From assembly GCA_021209875.1 (NCBI GenBank), contig JAGYVD010000006.1, positions 2,232,001 through 2,296,000 of the forward strand: a stretch of 64,000 nucleotides of DNA, in the 5' to 3' direction. Every line of letters starts with the position of its first letter. The stretch's first letter is position 1. Source of the DNA: Rosellinia necatrix (lineage: Eukaryota > Ascomycota > Sordariomycetes > Xylariales > Xylariaceae). Below, one piece after another: positions 12,697-24,802 of the stretch. The notes beneath the pieces were generated by a model, which saw nothing but the letters and a program-made list of their open reading frames with translations, did not search any database and was not told where the DNA came from. The position numbers and the translations under genes were made by a program.

Positions 12697-13568
12697 AAAT
12701 ACACAGGCAGCGGGTAAAATGTGGCTGCTCGAGTTGGTGTGTTATTACGCGCGCTCTCAAACTGGTTAATAGTTCTGTCGGCTCATTTCATGAAACGAAA
12801 TGAAAAAGGTCTGCTTGTGTTAAACGATACCGACTAGCGGACCTTGAGAACCCCGAGAATTGAGGGTTTAAGAGTGCTAGTGTTACCCCTGCCGTGAATG
12901 GAGTAACCCTGCATCCGGGTCCTGTCACTAGTTTATGTTCAAATACGGGCGTTGCTCTGTTCTCACCACGCCCGATACACCGTCAAAGGATTCGATAAAA
13001 TACACTGCCTACATGGATTTTCACAAATGTGACTGTTGCTGCTGATGCTTTACATTTGCAAAGTTCCTAGATGGTATGGTCCTGGGGCTGTAAAAAGCTG
13101 AACCTAAAGGGTTTTGACGGGTGCCTTTAGATGCCTATGGGTTCGACAGAGCTGCTAACAACTTGAGGATGTCGTACTCTTTTAAAAAGATGAAAAAATA
13201 ACAGAATAGAAAAGCTAAAAGGTTACTAAACCAAAAAAAAAAAAACATACATTTTGATTTTATACAAAATTTATATGAATTAGGCTTTTATCGTCTTTTG
13301 TGGGTGCATTTGGGTTGGGATCGACCTTAGGTGATCCCTGCACCCTTCCCTGAAGCGAGCCGCACCAATCTCCGCGGGGCGGCTCTAGGGAGACGGCTAA
13401 GAAACTCGGCTTTGGAGGTTTACAAAATGAACAGGAGGAACCATCCATGGAAGGAAACCACCAGCTTGTGCTAAGGGGGTTTCAGGCCTGGCTTGGGAGG
13501 CAGCAGCAGGGCTTCTGGTTCATTTTTTGATGATGCAGATGACCCCCAAAAGCTGGGTCTCAGCAAAC
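12697..13568. other. Intergenic region with repeat-like DNA
   Basis: No gene was recognised. An A-rich stretch at about 13180-13245 is followed by GC-richer sequence leading up to the solo LTR at 13569. That GC-richer part (about 13300-13560) has no usable frame and may be older mobile-element DNA. Confidence 0.35.
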
Positions 13569-13784
13569 TGTCATGTTAGGATTGCCCAGAGTGAGGTCTA
13601 GTCACTATGAGGTAGCAGCTGGGTAGCAGGTAGATAGCTAAGTATAGGGGTAGGGCTCAATATCATTGATTCCTGGGCCTACCATCTAGGTGGGAGGACT
13701 TCAGTCCTTATATACACAATTATGCCCTTAGAGCTACCCCCCTAGGGTAGCTGGTGCTTCGCTATGTGGTCCATTTGCCTGACA
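13569..13784. mobile_element. Solo LTR, 216 bp, with 5-bp target duplication CAAAC
   Basis: The segment begins TGTCA and ends TGACA, the TG...CA ends of an LTR, and is flanked on both sides by the same 5 bases, CAAAC (13564-13568 and 13785-13789). It carries a TATATA promoter-like block near 13710. No internal retrotransposon sequence remains, so this is the product of LTR-LTR recombination. It shows no obvious RIP-type damage. Copia or gypsy origin cannot be assigned. Confidence 0.85.
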
Positions 13785-14581
13785 CAAACAGATTCCTCAC
13801 GGCAGCCAAGGCGATATAATTGTTACCATACGAGACTGGGGCATGGGATTTTTAGGTCGGCCGTTATTCGTCGAAGAGATGCGGCAAGAAGAACATGTTC
13901 CCCCCCCCTTTTTTTTTTCGAAAAAAAAAAAGCGATTACACATAGGACGATACACTAATCCGGAAACCCGTCTCCCCCCTCCATTCAGCCTCGATCCTTC
14001 CCCGCATATCAAGGTCGATTCTGGGCCCTTCCGGTATATTACGAGTCCATACATTCGGCACTAGGTCCCAGGATCCCTCATCATGACTAGCATCCCCGTG
14101 TTTAAGTCATGACTCAGCGAGATCCTGGCGGAGGTGTTGCTCTGTATCCGTATATCGGGGCGCTAAGAGATTGCGTATGGTTCGGCTGATCCCGCTGATG
14201 CTGATCATCGACAGGCCAGAGAGCAAGCTAAAATTAGCGCCAACTAATTGTAAGCTTTGCCTTTTTCGCTGGCCATCACGTGGCTCCGTGAACTTATCAG
14301 GAAGGCCGCGAAAACAATTCATCACATCATCGCACATGTATAGGGTCTTACTAACAATAAAACAGTTAAAGATCAACTCTCCCCCCGTTGAAACCCCCAA
14401 GGCTATGAGGAGGTATCCGCTCTTGAAGCGGTGCATTGGAGGAAAATTAGCGGGTGGGCGGCTTTAGTCTCCGATCAGGTTCCCTGCTAGTCATTTTCAG
14501 ATTCCATGACAATAGCAATGATCTCACTATGAAATGAAGGTTATGAAGAATTTGTCGTCATAGTTTCGCGCCTAAAAGCGC
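13785..14581. other. Intergenic region, no gene recognised
   Basis: The stretch contains a homopolymer-rich spot at about 13899-13931 (C8, then T10 and A11 around a central CG). I saw no convincing coding sequence. Confidence 0.4.
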
Positions 14582-14588
14582 TATAAAT
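14582..14588 (+). promoter_or_regulatory. TATA box of the GH43 gene
   Basis: TATAAAT lies 93-99 bases upstream of the GH43 start codon, with a C/A-rich leader between them. The position fits a fungal core promoter. Confidence 0.55.
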
Positions 14589-14680
14589 GTCCAAATCGCC
14601 GTTGGTTTCGGCTCAATTTACACCCCCAAACTTGCATTATTCCATTTTCGGTCCATCGTCATACCAACCCAACATCCAGA

Positions 14681-15726
14681 ATGGGTTTCGCGATGACTTT
14701 AGTCGCGGGTCTGGCGGCGGTGGTCGGCCTCGGCTCGGCATTTACTAATCCGATCCGACGCCCAGCGGGCGGTGACCCCTTCGTAACTTACAGCGATGGA
14801 TATTATTACTTGATGACAACGTCTCTTGTGGATGTTGAGATTTCACGGTCAGAGACTCTTGAAGGGCTCAAGTCGGCACCGAAAACGGTCATCTACTCCG
14901 ATTCAGATCCCTCCCGTTGCTGTAATGTTTGGGCCCCTGAAGTTCACAACCTTGATGGCGTGTGGTACGCATACTACACGGCTGGGAATGGCGACAATCT
15001 TGATGGTCAAAGACTACATGTACTGAAAGGTTAGTAATACGAAAATTTGATAAGGTTTCAAATCCAAAACTGTCTAACTTACAGTGACATATAGGCGGTG
15101 CTACGCCTTTGGATGCGTTCACGTATGCCGGACAGCTGACGACAGAATGGTCCATTGACGGGTCCATTCTACGGATGGGGTCGTGGGGCGATTACTTAAT
15201 GTCATCATGCACACAAGGGGTGCCATCCCAGTCAATCTGTCTGCAGCAGCTAGGTGCAGACCGGGTATCGGTAACCGGCCCTATCCATATAATCTCCCAA
15301 CCTACCGAGTCTTGGGAAGTGGAAGGAATGCCTGTAAATGAAGGGCCCTTCGCCCTATACTTCGGCGGCAAGACCTATATATCCTATTCGGCCTCCTATT
15401 GCTGGACGGCCGGCTATTGCCTTGGGCTGTTAACATATGATGGTGTGTCGGACCCGACGGCCGCCTCTGCCTGGACCAAGAGCAACGGCTGCGAGCTGTC
15501 TTCAGGTAATGGGCACTATGGTACAGGGCACAACTCCTTTTTCCAAAGCCCAGATACTACGCAAACTTGGGTAGCTTACCACGCCACGGACAATACTGCT
15601 GGTACATGTGACGATTCTAGATACACCATGATTCAGCTGCTTGGAACTCGGAGTGATGGGACGCCTGATTTTGGTACACCTGTGGTATTTTCTCTCGATG
15701 CGCCGGAGCCGAGCGGTGAGCGCTAA
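14681..15726 (+). CDS. Secreted glycoside hydrolase family 43 enzyme
   Basis: Exons 14681-15029 and 15095-15726 (65-nt intron GTTAGT..TAG with CTAAC branch) encode 326 aa. The first 20 residues form a signal peptide ending GSA. The rest is a five-bladed beta-propeller type glycosidase. The expected inverting triad can be placed: Asp32 in GGDPFV (base), Asp138 in SIDGSI (pKa modulator) and Glu199 in VNEGP (acid). Other family features are VWAPEVHNLDGVWYAYYTA early on and GHYGTGHNSFF late. GH43 enzymes act on arabinan, arabinoxylan or related side chains; which substrate applies here is unknown. The stop follows soon after the last blade, so there is no carbohydrate-binding module. The gene looks intact. 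Confidence 0.88.
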
Positions 15727-18051
15727 AATACCTACTGCATGCCCATCATATTTCAAAGCAAGCAGTATTAAATAAACGCCATAGATCAATTTGATATGAC
15801 TTAGGAATTTAGCATGTCTCGGAACCAGGGGAGAAGTGAGTTGGCGCTAACAAATACATACGAGCAGCGGACTCACAAGTATGGAGAGGGGGGTTAATTA
15901 ACGTGGGGATAATAGGTGTTACATTGGCCGCTGTGTCACAGTTCACACTGCTGGTAGTTCCAGAAATGACTTATGTTATTGCACAAGGAGGGAAAACTCC
16001 TCGCTTGGTCAGTCGCCAGCTACTCGCTTCTTTTATATACAGTATTCTGGCCCGTGCCCTAGTGGGGTCCTTAGGTTAGAACTAGTTCCGTGACAACCCG
16101 CGAGGCAGCCTAGTCGTACATCCCCTCGTTTAATCAAGCGAAAGCTCGCTGTGACATACGACTGCTTAAAATGCTGCAGGATTATTTATCGTTCTCGTCA
16201 CTTCTTCCAGGCTGTGGGTAGAAGGAAGTGTCGCCTCAAATGCCCCTGTGGCTTGGTTTATGCCGTCGTATCGGTCGTGATATGCTTTGACAACGGCCGG
16301 AAATCGGCCGCTGCAGCAGACCTTGGTTATGCTGACCCGTTGCAAAATTCATATTACAAGCCGCTGGGCCCGAAGGCGTCGTGGCCGAGGACTAGTTGAT
16401 CAAGGGGTGACGGCGATGTAGAAATCAATTGTACTAATTCATGAAAATCATCGATGCCACAAAACCAGCCCAAGAAGTGAAGCTTTTAATTTTACTTGGA
16501 TAATTTTGTACCCCTTTTTATACCACTGAGGCTAGTTTAGCCCCTTAGTACCCAGCTCCTACTTCCCTATTAGCCCGGTCATAATACCCTACTTTAGTAC
16601 CAGTACCTACAGTGGTGGTTTCTGACAGCTATTATTATGCCTGCCAAGCTCACTAACAAGGTCCACTCCACTAAAAGCCAGGGGCCATCCGCCGTGCCGG
16701 GGGTTGAGCCGCAACGTTGCATCGTTCTGCATCGAAAGACTCTAACCCATCTAGGTCCCACAACAGTCAGACACCTAGACTAGACGTTAATACTACTACT
16801 ACTACTAGGTCCCACAATACAACTGCCGGCCCTATCTTTTACTGCTGGTCAGCTATGTGACCTGCAGGTAAATGCCCGGGATGCGCCCGGATACTGATAC
16901 TTGGGGTGCTGGCAGTGCATAGTGCGACATAAGAACACGCAAACTCCTATCCCGAACTACGCGAAACACGAAGCTCTTGACCCTAGTCGCCGAGGAGGCT
17001 CAAATCGTGGGATCTTTTGGTTTCAATCTCACGGTGAGAAGCAACGAGTTCGATGGTAAGCTAGAACTAGCTGTAGGATTCTGGGTATCGACAACCCCTA
17101 GGTCTACGGTCGCCCTCAACCTGAAATCACCCTCTTTACCCTCTTCACCGCATCCACGACCGCAGCGGTCGCAGTAAGATTAGGGCAGTGGCCAGTGACC
17201 AGTGACCAGTTCGAACGTCTGCACCTCGCGACCTTCTTTCTTCAGGGTTCTTCAGGGTCTCAACAAAACCCTTCTAGTAGTCGAAGGGCACTGCCATGTC
17301 ATTCGTGGTGTAGATGTACGACACGGGTATCTCGCGCCATGCTCAGCGTAGTCCCGAATGGTTTTCGTGTCGCTGGACAGATCGCCCTTGGGTGGGCCGA
17401 CGTCTCCAACAGAAGGAAAAGCAAGCGGTGGCGGCAGTTACTCATTCATCGGTAACAGGTACCGTTAGTAGGCACCAGAGCAAAGCCCTAATTAAAGCCC
17501 GGGGCCCTAAACCTCTAAAGTTTACCGACTACTTGCAGAAGACCTGCTGTACACCAAGTTTACCCCGCATCCCTTGAAAACGCGATGAATAAAACCTCTC
17601 CTGCCCCTCCAAATGGCGCGTTTCTTTCTCATCTTGCTGCCACCCTGCCGTCGTCTTCGTGTTTGCATGATATGTATCAAAAGCCATTTTGATCACACTG
17701 TTTTAGATACATCTTTTAGATGCACATTTATTGAAAGCGACTGCAGATAGAGTGCCCCAGGCCACTCTTCCATCCCCATCTCCCTGTTACAGGTATTGTA
17801 TGATATGCCTCACCAGGAGTTGAGGCTGCGCGCAGCTTTATACCGCCATGATACCGGCTACAAAGGACAGGTATTGGCAAGAATTGGATGTGCCGAATAT
17901 CGCGCTGATATAGCCCGAGTCATTAAATGTTTCCGGTGCACAGGCGCAAGACGCATCAAAAAATAAATAAATAAATAAATACAATCCCGTCAATCAATAT
18001 TTCCGTGTGTCTTGAGACAAAATGATGAAAGCACTGAAGACGTAGTCTGTA
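15727..18051. other. Intergenic region with simple repeats
   Basis: No gene was recognised. A block at about 16530-16610 is weakly similar to 56708-56770 in the isochore, with C/T and G/A differences, and may be an undamaged copy of that sequence. An ACT run lies at about 16790-16807 and an AAAT run at about 17958-17981. Confidence 0.4.
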
Positions 18052-18142
18052 ATTGTCACGGATACGTGTGGGTATGTGCGTATAACTCCCGTTGTTACTT
18101 TATGGGGCAGAAACGGCGTCGTTCTGCACTATCCGTGACAAT
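18052..18142. repeat. 91-bp segment with perfect 12-bp terminal inverted repeats
   Basis: ATTGTCACGGAT at 18052-18063 is the exact reverse complement of ATCCGTGACAAT at 18131-18142. The inner ends read TGTCACGGAT...ATCCGTGACA, like the ends of a small LTR or a MITE. No matching target duplication was found. It sits 18 bases before the repeat unit at 18161. Confidence 0.65.
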
Positions 18143-18160
18143 AACCTGACTAAATGATTG

Positions 18161-18516
18161 GGTTCTACTAGGGTCAGGGCTCCACCACCCAACTTCCCCT
18201 TCTACAACCCCAACTCTCAGGCACATTGGGCTCGAAATAGCCCCGAATTCGTCCCACCCACCACCCGATGGCAACAGGCCACCAGAGAAGGATTAGGTTT
18301 TTTCCAGTCGGTAGATAGCATATATAGCGTAGGGCACTTTTCCGGCTAGCTTTCTAGGCCCGACTACGTACCGAATTCGACGCTAAAGGATAAGCATACG
18401 TTTGCTACACCTTTAGCTGCGGCCTCGTACCGAAAGCGACCCGTATTAGGCTCACGCTCCCCCCCAGAATACATGCTATTTACACTGCGCGGTGTGCCCT
18501 GTTGGTGATGTAGATC
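18161..18516 (+). repeat. Intact copy of a dispersed ~355-bp repeat unit
   Basis: This GC-balanced unit aligns along its full length with 55530-55881 and in part with 55350-55515 and 42329-42428, all inside the AT isochore. The isochore copies differ overwhelmingly by C-to-T and G-to-A changes. The intact copy has two open stretches that could be exons of an unrecognised protein (proline-rich about 18158-18346, then about 18357-18508). It is probably part of a transposable element; I could not name the family. Confidence 0.8.
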
Positions 18517-21500
18517 GCCATGTTACGGGGTAATTAAATGTTAACTTTTCCCTAGTGTTATCAATACGCCTGTGTATGTATCTCCTCAATTACTTCTCGC
18601 CGATCTATGACACGGGTAGAGAAATTGAATATCATTTTCAAGTGCAATTTAGATATTGTATTTCGGACGATACGGATCTCCCAATCAATGGTATCGACCC
18701 GCTTGTACTTAGACATACCACCTGAAGAGACGCGTGATTGTAGAATTAGATTTCATAGATTGAGATCGTTATGGAAAGCACGGCTTCTCCTGGTCTTTTG
18801 TCAATGTCGGAATTGTTGATTGATGACCGTTGACCGAACTCAAGCTCTTTAGAATTAGATCATATCTTGATATCTTATGAACTAATAATAGAATCTATAG
18901 TACAGAATAGCTTCTTAAGCTTTCGCCTCGTTATGATGGAGTCCAATAGGATAGGTCCGTCATTTAGAAACCCCCCATAGGAGAAGAAGAAGAAGAAGAA
19001 GAGGAAGAGGAATGATATTTGACATCGTACGGAACAACGGCGATGCACTGACCTAAGCCTCTCAAGGGGCGTCAGATATGATGAGACGTCCTGTCATGTA
19101 TCTATGCTAGCTATGGTACAAGTGGCCACCGCTATCCACTTCAAACCTATTGGACTTGCTATGTCCTAACTCCGTGTCTCTTTTGACCAGGACTTCCGTG
19201 CCCCGTTATTTGGTCGACCTCGGTGAATCAGGTAGGATCTAGATCCAGGTCATCAGTGTTTCCGGTGGGGTGGAAGAAGAGCAGATTCACGGCGGCGAGC
19301 AACAAGTTTCTGCGTGTGGGTGTGGGATGTAGGTCACACGGATGTGCTTTCATCCGTGGGATAAGGGCTGGCGGCGCTCGGAAGTCCGCGTATAATCCAA
19401 ATCTTTACTCGGAATCCCGGAGGTCCGAGCGTGGACCAAGGCTTTAGTCGGAAGTCCGGGGATCACGAAAGAATGGAAGGCAGCAGAGACGCCGTTCGCG
19501 CGGTGCCCCCCTGTTTAAGTATCACGTGACATGTAACACCCTTTCAAGAGTACCATGTAGAGACGCCGGAATAGCTGGCAAAGAGGTTACAGAAAGAGGT
19601 TCTCCCCTCGTACAATATCATAACTTATTATTGGAATTACAAGTCGCATTTACTAACAGCAAATAGCTACACCAGGTGCATTTTGGGGGAAGCATGACGT
19701 GAGGCCAGTACTATATTGAAGGCTAAGCTGGCAACGCGACGGCTACCCCATCTCTCCATCTTCAACGCCACATCTTTGACATGTCGTCTCGCTGCAGACG
19801 TAGGACCTTCGAAGGGGGGTTTTAGTCGCCGCAGGTGCGCCACGGCCGGGACTATGACGCAGAACGGTAGACAGGGGGGTTCCCGTACGCTGTCACAGTA
19901 GACAAGCAAGTGTAAACAATTGAGCCCTTGAGTTTGCATCGCTCACTTTCTGCCTTCATATTTGTGTTGCCTTGTAGTGCATCATTTCTGCACCGTGACA
20001 TACGTAGGTTAGGTATCTATCACCGTATGACTATAACCGTATGTAAGTGGCTTCAGACGGTCAGGTATTCGACTTGAAATTGTTCTACTTTTTCTATCCC
20101 GGCAACAGTGATCAGGGGTGTCGTTAGTAGTGCTGCCGTGCAGTTTCGTGACAGTATTTATGCAAAGGCAATAATATCTGCAGCCTCCGATATAACCCTC
20201 GGCTCATATTTAAGGTTTTTATTCTAGAATGTGACACTTTTCCATGTTGGGACATTGAAATCCGATTCGCTGATAATTATATAGCTCTAGTGGGTAGTAT
20301 TTGGTTGCCTTCGGATCTTCCCCTGAGTTTGTACAGTAACCAAATATTTAATATGCAATTGCCGAACATGGTCTATACTGCTTGTGCACTAGACCCAGGC
20401 ATCACTTAGAATGATTGGGTCTCCCGTAACGTTCGAATTGGCTCCCTACTCCTAACAAGTGATATTCAGCTAGCTGGCTAGTCCAGACGCTCTTTCCGTT
20501 GGCTTCTTTGCTGTTCGACAGTATCGAATTTGTGTTAGACTCGTTTTCGCCAACTGATACAGCGGGTTCATGAGAACAGGTGACTGCTGTGCTCCACCTG
20601 GACGATAGGTTATGAGGTCTAGGAAGAATTTAGCACCGCAATTCGCAGCTCAATAGCAGAAAAGGAGAGAGTATTTACGTTCTCTCTATCTGACGCTCAG
20701 AATATTGATAGGGGACGGAATTATTGGATGTCATATTGACCAATAGAAACTTCGTAGGTGGCAAGACGTCTTGAAGCTTGCAACGATGGGCCGTGGCAGC
20801 GAACACTAACCCCCTAGTGTCTGAAATTCTGGAGACGATGGTTATTTGCATTGAGTTTATATATCTTCAAACTTCTAATGGTCTCGCCAAACCCTTGTTA
20901 ATCATCGTATTATTCAGCGCATCGAGGCAATATGATGAGTATGTTACCTAAGACATGGTGGGGCTACCTAGGACTCTGATTCTTAGGTGTAACATAACGC
21001 TCTGACCTCGGCATTTGACTCGAAATTCTTTAAATCGATAAGAGTAAGCTGGGAATCCCAAGTGCAGTGATGCTCCAAGTTTATCGGACCAAATCTCTGA
21101 CCTATCAGCATACAGCGAAAAGATAAAAATAACATCTTACCCATTAATTCATGCGCCATTCAGCCAATATCGGCCCTGATACCTTATATACATGCAATTT
21201 TGATGTTTCCTGTCCTTTCACCATTGTATCGTCGCGGTTGATGTATGCATACGCCATACACATGCCGCCAGCGAAGGATTTCTGAAGATTTCAACAAAGG
21301 CAAGGAAATGCGACGATTTTGACATGGCCATAGTCGGGTGGCTTCGTGTGCCTCAGGGTTCCATAATCCTGACCTAAGGATTATGGTGCTTATACGCCAA
21401 TTTACATTTATAGAAATTGCATATCAGAGCTCGTGTCACAAGTAGAAGGTAACGAATGATATGATCTTGAAGGAATATCCATATTGCAATCCTGCTCCTC

Positions 21501-22126
21501 ATCTCCCCGGGAAGACTTTTCGTGTTTCATAGGGAGTGTGGGAAACGACGCTGACACTTTACCAGTTAAATGGTGTTGACAAGATAAAATGTGCATTCAA
21601 TATCATCAGGAATGCAGTGCGTGTGATGACAATATGTTTCCTATGTCGTACCAATTCGTCGATTGATTGATCCAATGACCAAAACCGATATGAGCGGTGT
21701 GATGAATCACGCATCTATCGTTGATTATGACATGGATTAACGCTATCGCTCTTGCCATTGCCACGGCTTATAATGGCTGGGGTTTTCTTGGTCATTTATT
21801 TACTGTCTACTTCCGGTCATTAGCATGCAGGAACAAGATAGGGGATATCGGCTTCATGCTCTGAACTAACAGCAATGAAATAATGTCCTCTCGTCACCGA
21901 GTGGCCATCAGCCCACCATTCCTGCGAAGGACATAAGGTAAGTCTTTACGGGGCGGTCACAGCGCGATGAACGAAGGTTTCCTGTTGCCGCCATCCCAAC
22001 GGCATATTCAGCTATTATCGGTTGTTACCCCGATATGCTACCGAAGCCAGTCTCTTGAAGCATGCTGTTTGCTTTATATATTGAGTGAAGTCTCAAGATT
22101 CAGTTCCAACTTCCTAAGTCTATTAT
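18517..22126. other. Intergenic region, no gene recognised
   Basis: This is 3.6 kb without a convincing gene. A GAA-rich microsatellite lies at about 18980-19010. Frames in the stretch are short and show no domains or consistent splice sites. Confidence 0.4.
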
Positions 22127-23842
22127 GTGAAAGGGCTCAGGTCCGTCGGCGGGTCAACTGCCCACGTTGCCGGGGGCTCACTGCCGCCCGGAAAGCGTCG
22201 TGATCACATTCTTTTGGACGTCGACAGCCTGATGGAGCACTGGACCGGTCACGCTGGCTTCAGCAAGAGGGATGGCGCCGCGGAAGAGCTTTCGTTCGAC
22301 GATCAAGCAGAGGAGCGTTCGCAAAACGCTATGGTCTGGCTGCTCAACTACGTGCGCAAAGGCACGAGTCTCCTGGCTCTGCCAGCGGCCTTCGAGAGCT
22401 TAGGAAAATCGGGATCAGAGAAGCCAGTCTCGGCACCGGAAAAGTCGACTTCGCCTTCGGAGAAGCCGACTTGCATGATGTGCCGCAAGCCATATGCGCA
22501 GCGGTCTGGGTTGAACCAATATTACAGGATGAAGCATATCGATACAGGCCACTTTCGACCACCCATTCCGGTGTTGTCAGTGCCTCCGCGAGGGTGTTAA
22601 TGCTCCCACGATTACCGACCTTACGGAGTGGAGCAACCATGTCGCAGAGCGCCACGGCGAGATACACGCACCTACCCTTCCCCGACATCTCCTCGACGAT
22701 GCCAGTCCTTCAGCTCCGAAAACGCCAACCCGCCGACCGCGGAAGACAGCCGGTGCCAAGCGGAAGAGGGACGAGACCACGGAACAGCCCGCCCCCGGAA
22801 TGCTCGTCTTGGACTTTTCGGGGAGGCTACTGAGGAAGAAGAAGAAAGCATTCGGTCACAAGGACGAGCCTAGCCCGTTTTCAACTTACGAGCCCGTGGT
22901 CCAACACGATCCCGTCCCGCGGCTGGTGGATTCCAGGAGCCCACCACTGGGCGAACCCATGTTGGAAGTCGTCACGACCACCCAGTCGGACAGCCGGAAC
23001 GACGACAGTGACATCGGCGCCTCCAGCTCAGACCGTGATAGTCGCGGCGGCTTCTCTCAGACATCATTTGACAACAACACTCCAACAGAGTTTCCAGTAT
23101 CCTCCACCTTGGATTAGATGTCTATCGAGCCCGATGTTCTGGTGCACGCCAACAGCAGTTGCAATAACTTGGAGACTCGTGCAGACGTAGCGGAGACAGG
23201 GCCCGACGCAGATATGATATTGGTTCTCATGGGCCTCGATTCTCGTCTCATGTAAGGAAAATCATCACCAAGCCGGGCTACCGAGGCCACCCTCCCAGCC
23301 TATTTCATCGACCCGTCTCTGCGGGCAACCTCAGAAGGGGTGCAGCCAACCGAGGGGGTGTACATGGGGCTGACTGATCTGACCTTTGACAGCGGCACCA
23401 GCTGCATGCCAGCAACGGGTTGCGGCCCCGCAGTCCACAAGCAGCTCGAACCGGACGAAGATGAGCTCTGTGTGGACCTGAACTCGGACGCTGAAGAGGA
23501 GTCGGTCTTCCCTTTTGACCGCGTTCTCAACAAATGGAGTATGAAACTTTTCTATGTTTCTATGTCAAGTGGAAGGACGAAAGCCATTCATGGGTGCTGC
23601 GAAACGACCTTTCTGAGGAGGACATCAGCCTGTTCCTTTCGAGCCATAAAGGTCTCCATCACGGCATAGAAGTACTGGGGACGCGAAGACGGGCTGGTAA
23701 GCTACAGTACAAGGTTAAATGGAGGGACTGGCCGACGGACCATGACGCAGTAGGATGGCTTGCATCGAGCAAACTGGACCTGGTGCTTGTCAAGAAACAC
23801 CCGGTGAGCAGCAAGGCGAGGAAGCGGCAAGCAAGGCGTTGA
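22127..23842 (+). pseudogene. Decayed C2H2 zinc-finger and chromodomain protein
   Basis: Three reading frames must be joined. The first (22127 to about 22555) has a Cys-x2-Cys start of a zinc finger, CMMCRKPYAQRSGL, running to a His block. A +1 shift leads to a second frame (about 22548-23530) opening with a further C2H2-like finger (CCQC.. HVAERH) and then an acidic low-complexity linker. That frame is broken by TAG at 23115-23117 and a TAA near 23253, both explained by CAG or CAA becoming TAG or TAA (C-to-T). Another shift near 23535 gives the third frame, with a chromodomain-like YVKWKDESHSW and a second similar KVKWRDWP block, ending at 23842. Chromodomains bind methylated histone tails. 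The true start is unclear; 22127 is not an ATG. Confidence 0.65.
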
Positions 23843-24035
23843 TCGCCAGAGCCAGCGATCGAGAATAGCGAACTTTCCACAAGGAAGCTGAATCTGATCC
23901 GCATTGGCAGTTGGCAGCCCGCCGGCCTCACATTGCCCGCTTGCCACGCTACAGGCATATCACCAAGAACTGTGCTTCGTCAGAGAAAAGAGATGAAGAC
24001 CTAAGTGAATGAACAACCACCTAGCCAAGCGCGAC

Positions 24036-24777
24036 TTATATCCATAGCCATTTCTTGCCATCCCAGTGCTTCTTAGCCTGGTACTCTTCGTCCCAATATT
24101 CCCACCTCTTCCGAGTCTCGCTCCAAATCCTGTTTGCCTCTATTTCGTCGTCCCATTCCCAACCATTACCGCTTGCTGCATTCGACAAGGATACCTTGGC
24201 CTTGACTTTGCCGGAGCGAGCCGACTCAATCTCTCTCTCGTTTTGGTGATGTTTGTTTTCACCCCCCCTCTGGTGTGCTGGTCCAGCTGTGCGATGACCC
24301 ATTTGACCTTTTGCCGAGCCATGTTTTTTTGGACGATGGGAACTCGACGGAGGACTCTGTGAATCCCCGGGACGCTTGAAGCTAGTCTCATAGCCATGGG
24401 AGCTAAAGCCCGACGAGAGGCCCGGTGTGAGGCTCGATGCGAAGCTTGCCTGCGGTTTTGCGACAGTGTCAAACGATGCAGAGAGGTCCCTCGTTGATAT
24501 CTTGGAACGTAGCGTAGTTGTCAGTGTCAACAACGCTTAGCTGTGGATAAGGTAGGAAGTCTTGTGGTGCAGGATAATCTTCACAATCCACGAACTCATC
24601 GGGACTCGAGCCCTCATCCTGCTGCGCCTCTATTGTGTCTGCCAGATTGTCTTGGTCAGGTCACCCCGCTCGTGCATCTGCCGCCCGAATGAACCCGCCG
24701 CGGCGAGATCTCGCCAGCTCCCTTAAATTCCTCAACGCGCCAGCTCCAGCACGGCGGGTGTCACGGCTACCAGTCAT
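24036..24777 (-). pseudogene. Decayed Trp-rich hypothetical protein
   Basis: From an ATG at 24777 the frame runs through an Arg-rich N-terminus, hits TGA at 24663-24661 (a CGA-to-TGA change would explain it) and continues coherently through an acidic DEGSSPDEFVDCEDYP block. A one-base shift near 24490-24500 is then needed to enter the last 165 codons. Those end in a striking block rich in Trp, Glu and Lys (WEWDDEIEANRIWSET onward). I do not recognise the family. It lies tail to tail with the chromodomain pseudogene and head to head with the casein kinase remnant. The shared mode of decay suggests the three were disabled together. Confidence 0.55.
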
Positions 24778-24802
24778 ATCGAAACCCCTGAGCTTCGTTA
24801 TT

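Noticed and set aside
13843..14467. Open frames around the C8/T10/A11 homopolymers and 14107-14467
   Set aside because: Low-complexity or mirrored frames without family similarity or splice support.
16151..16399. 82-residue frame with several cysteines
   Set aside because: No recognisable zinc-binding spacing and no homologous layout; likely chance.
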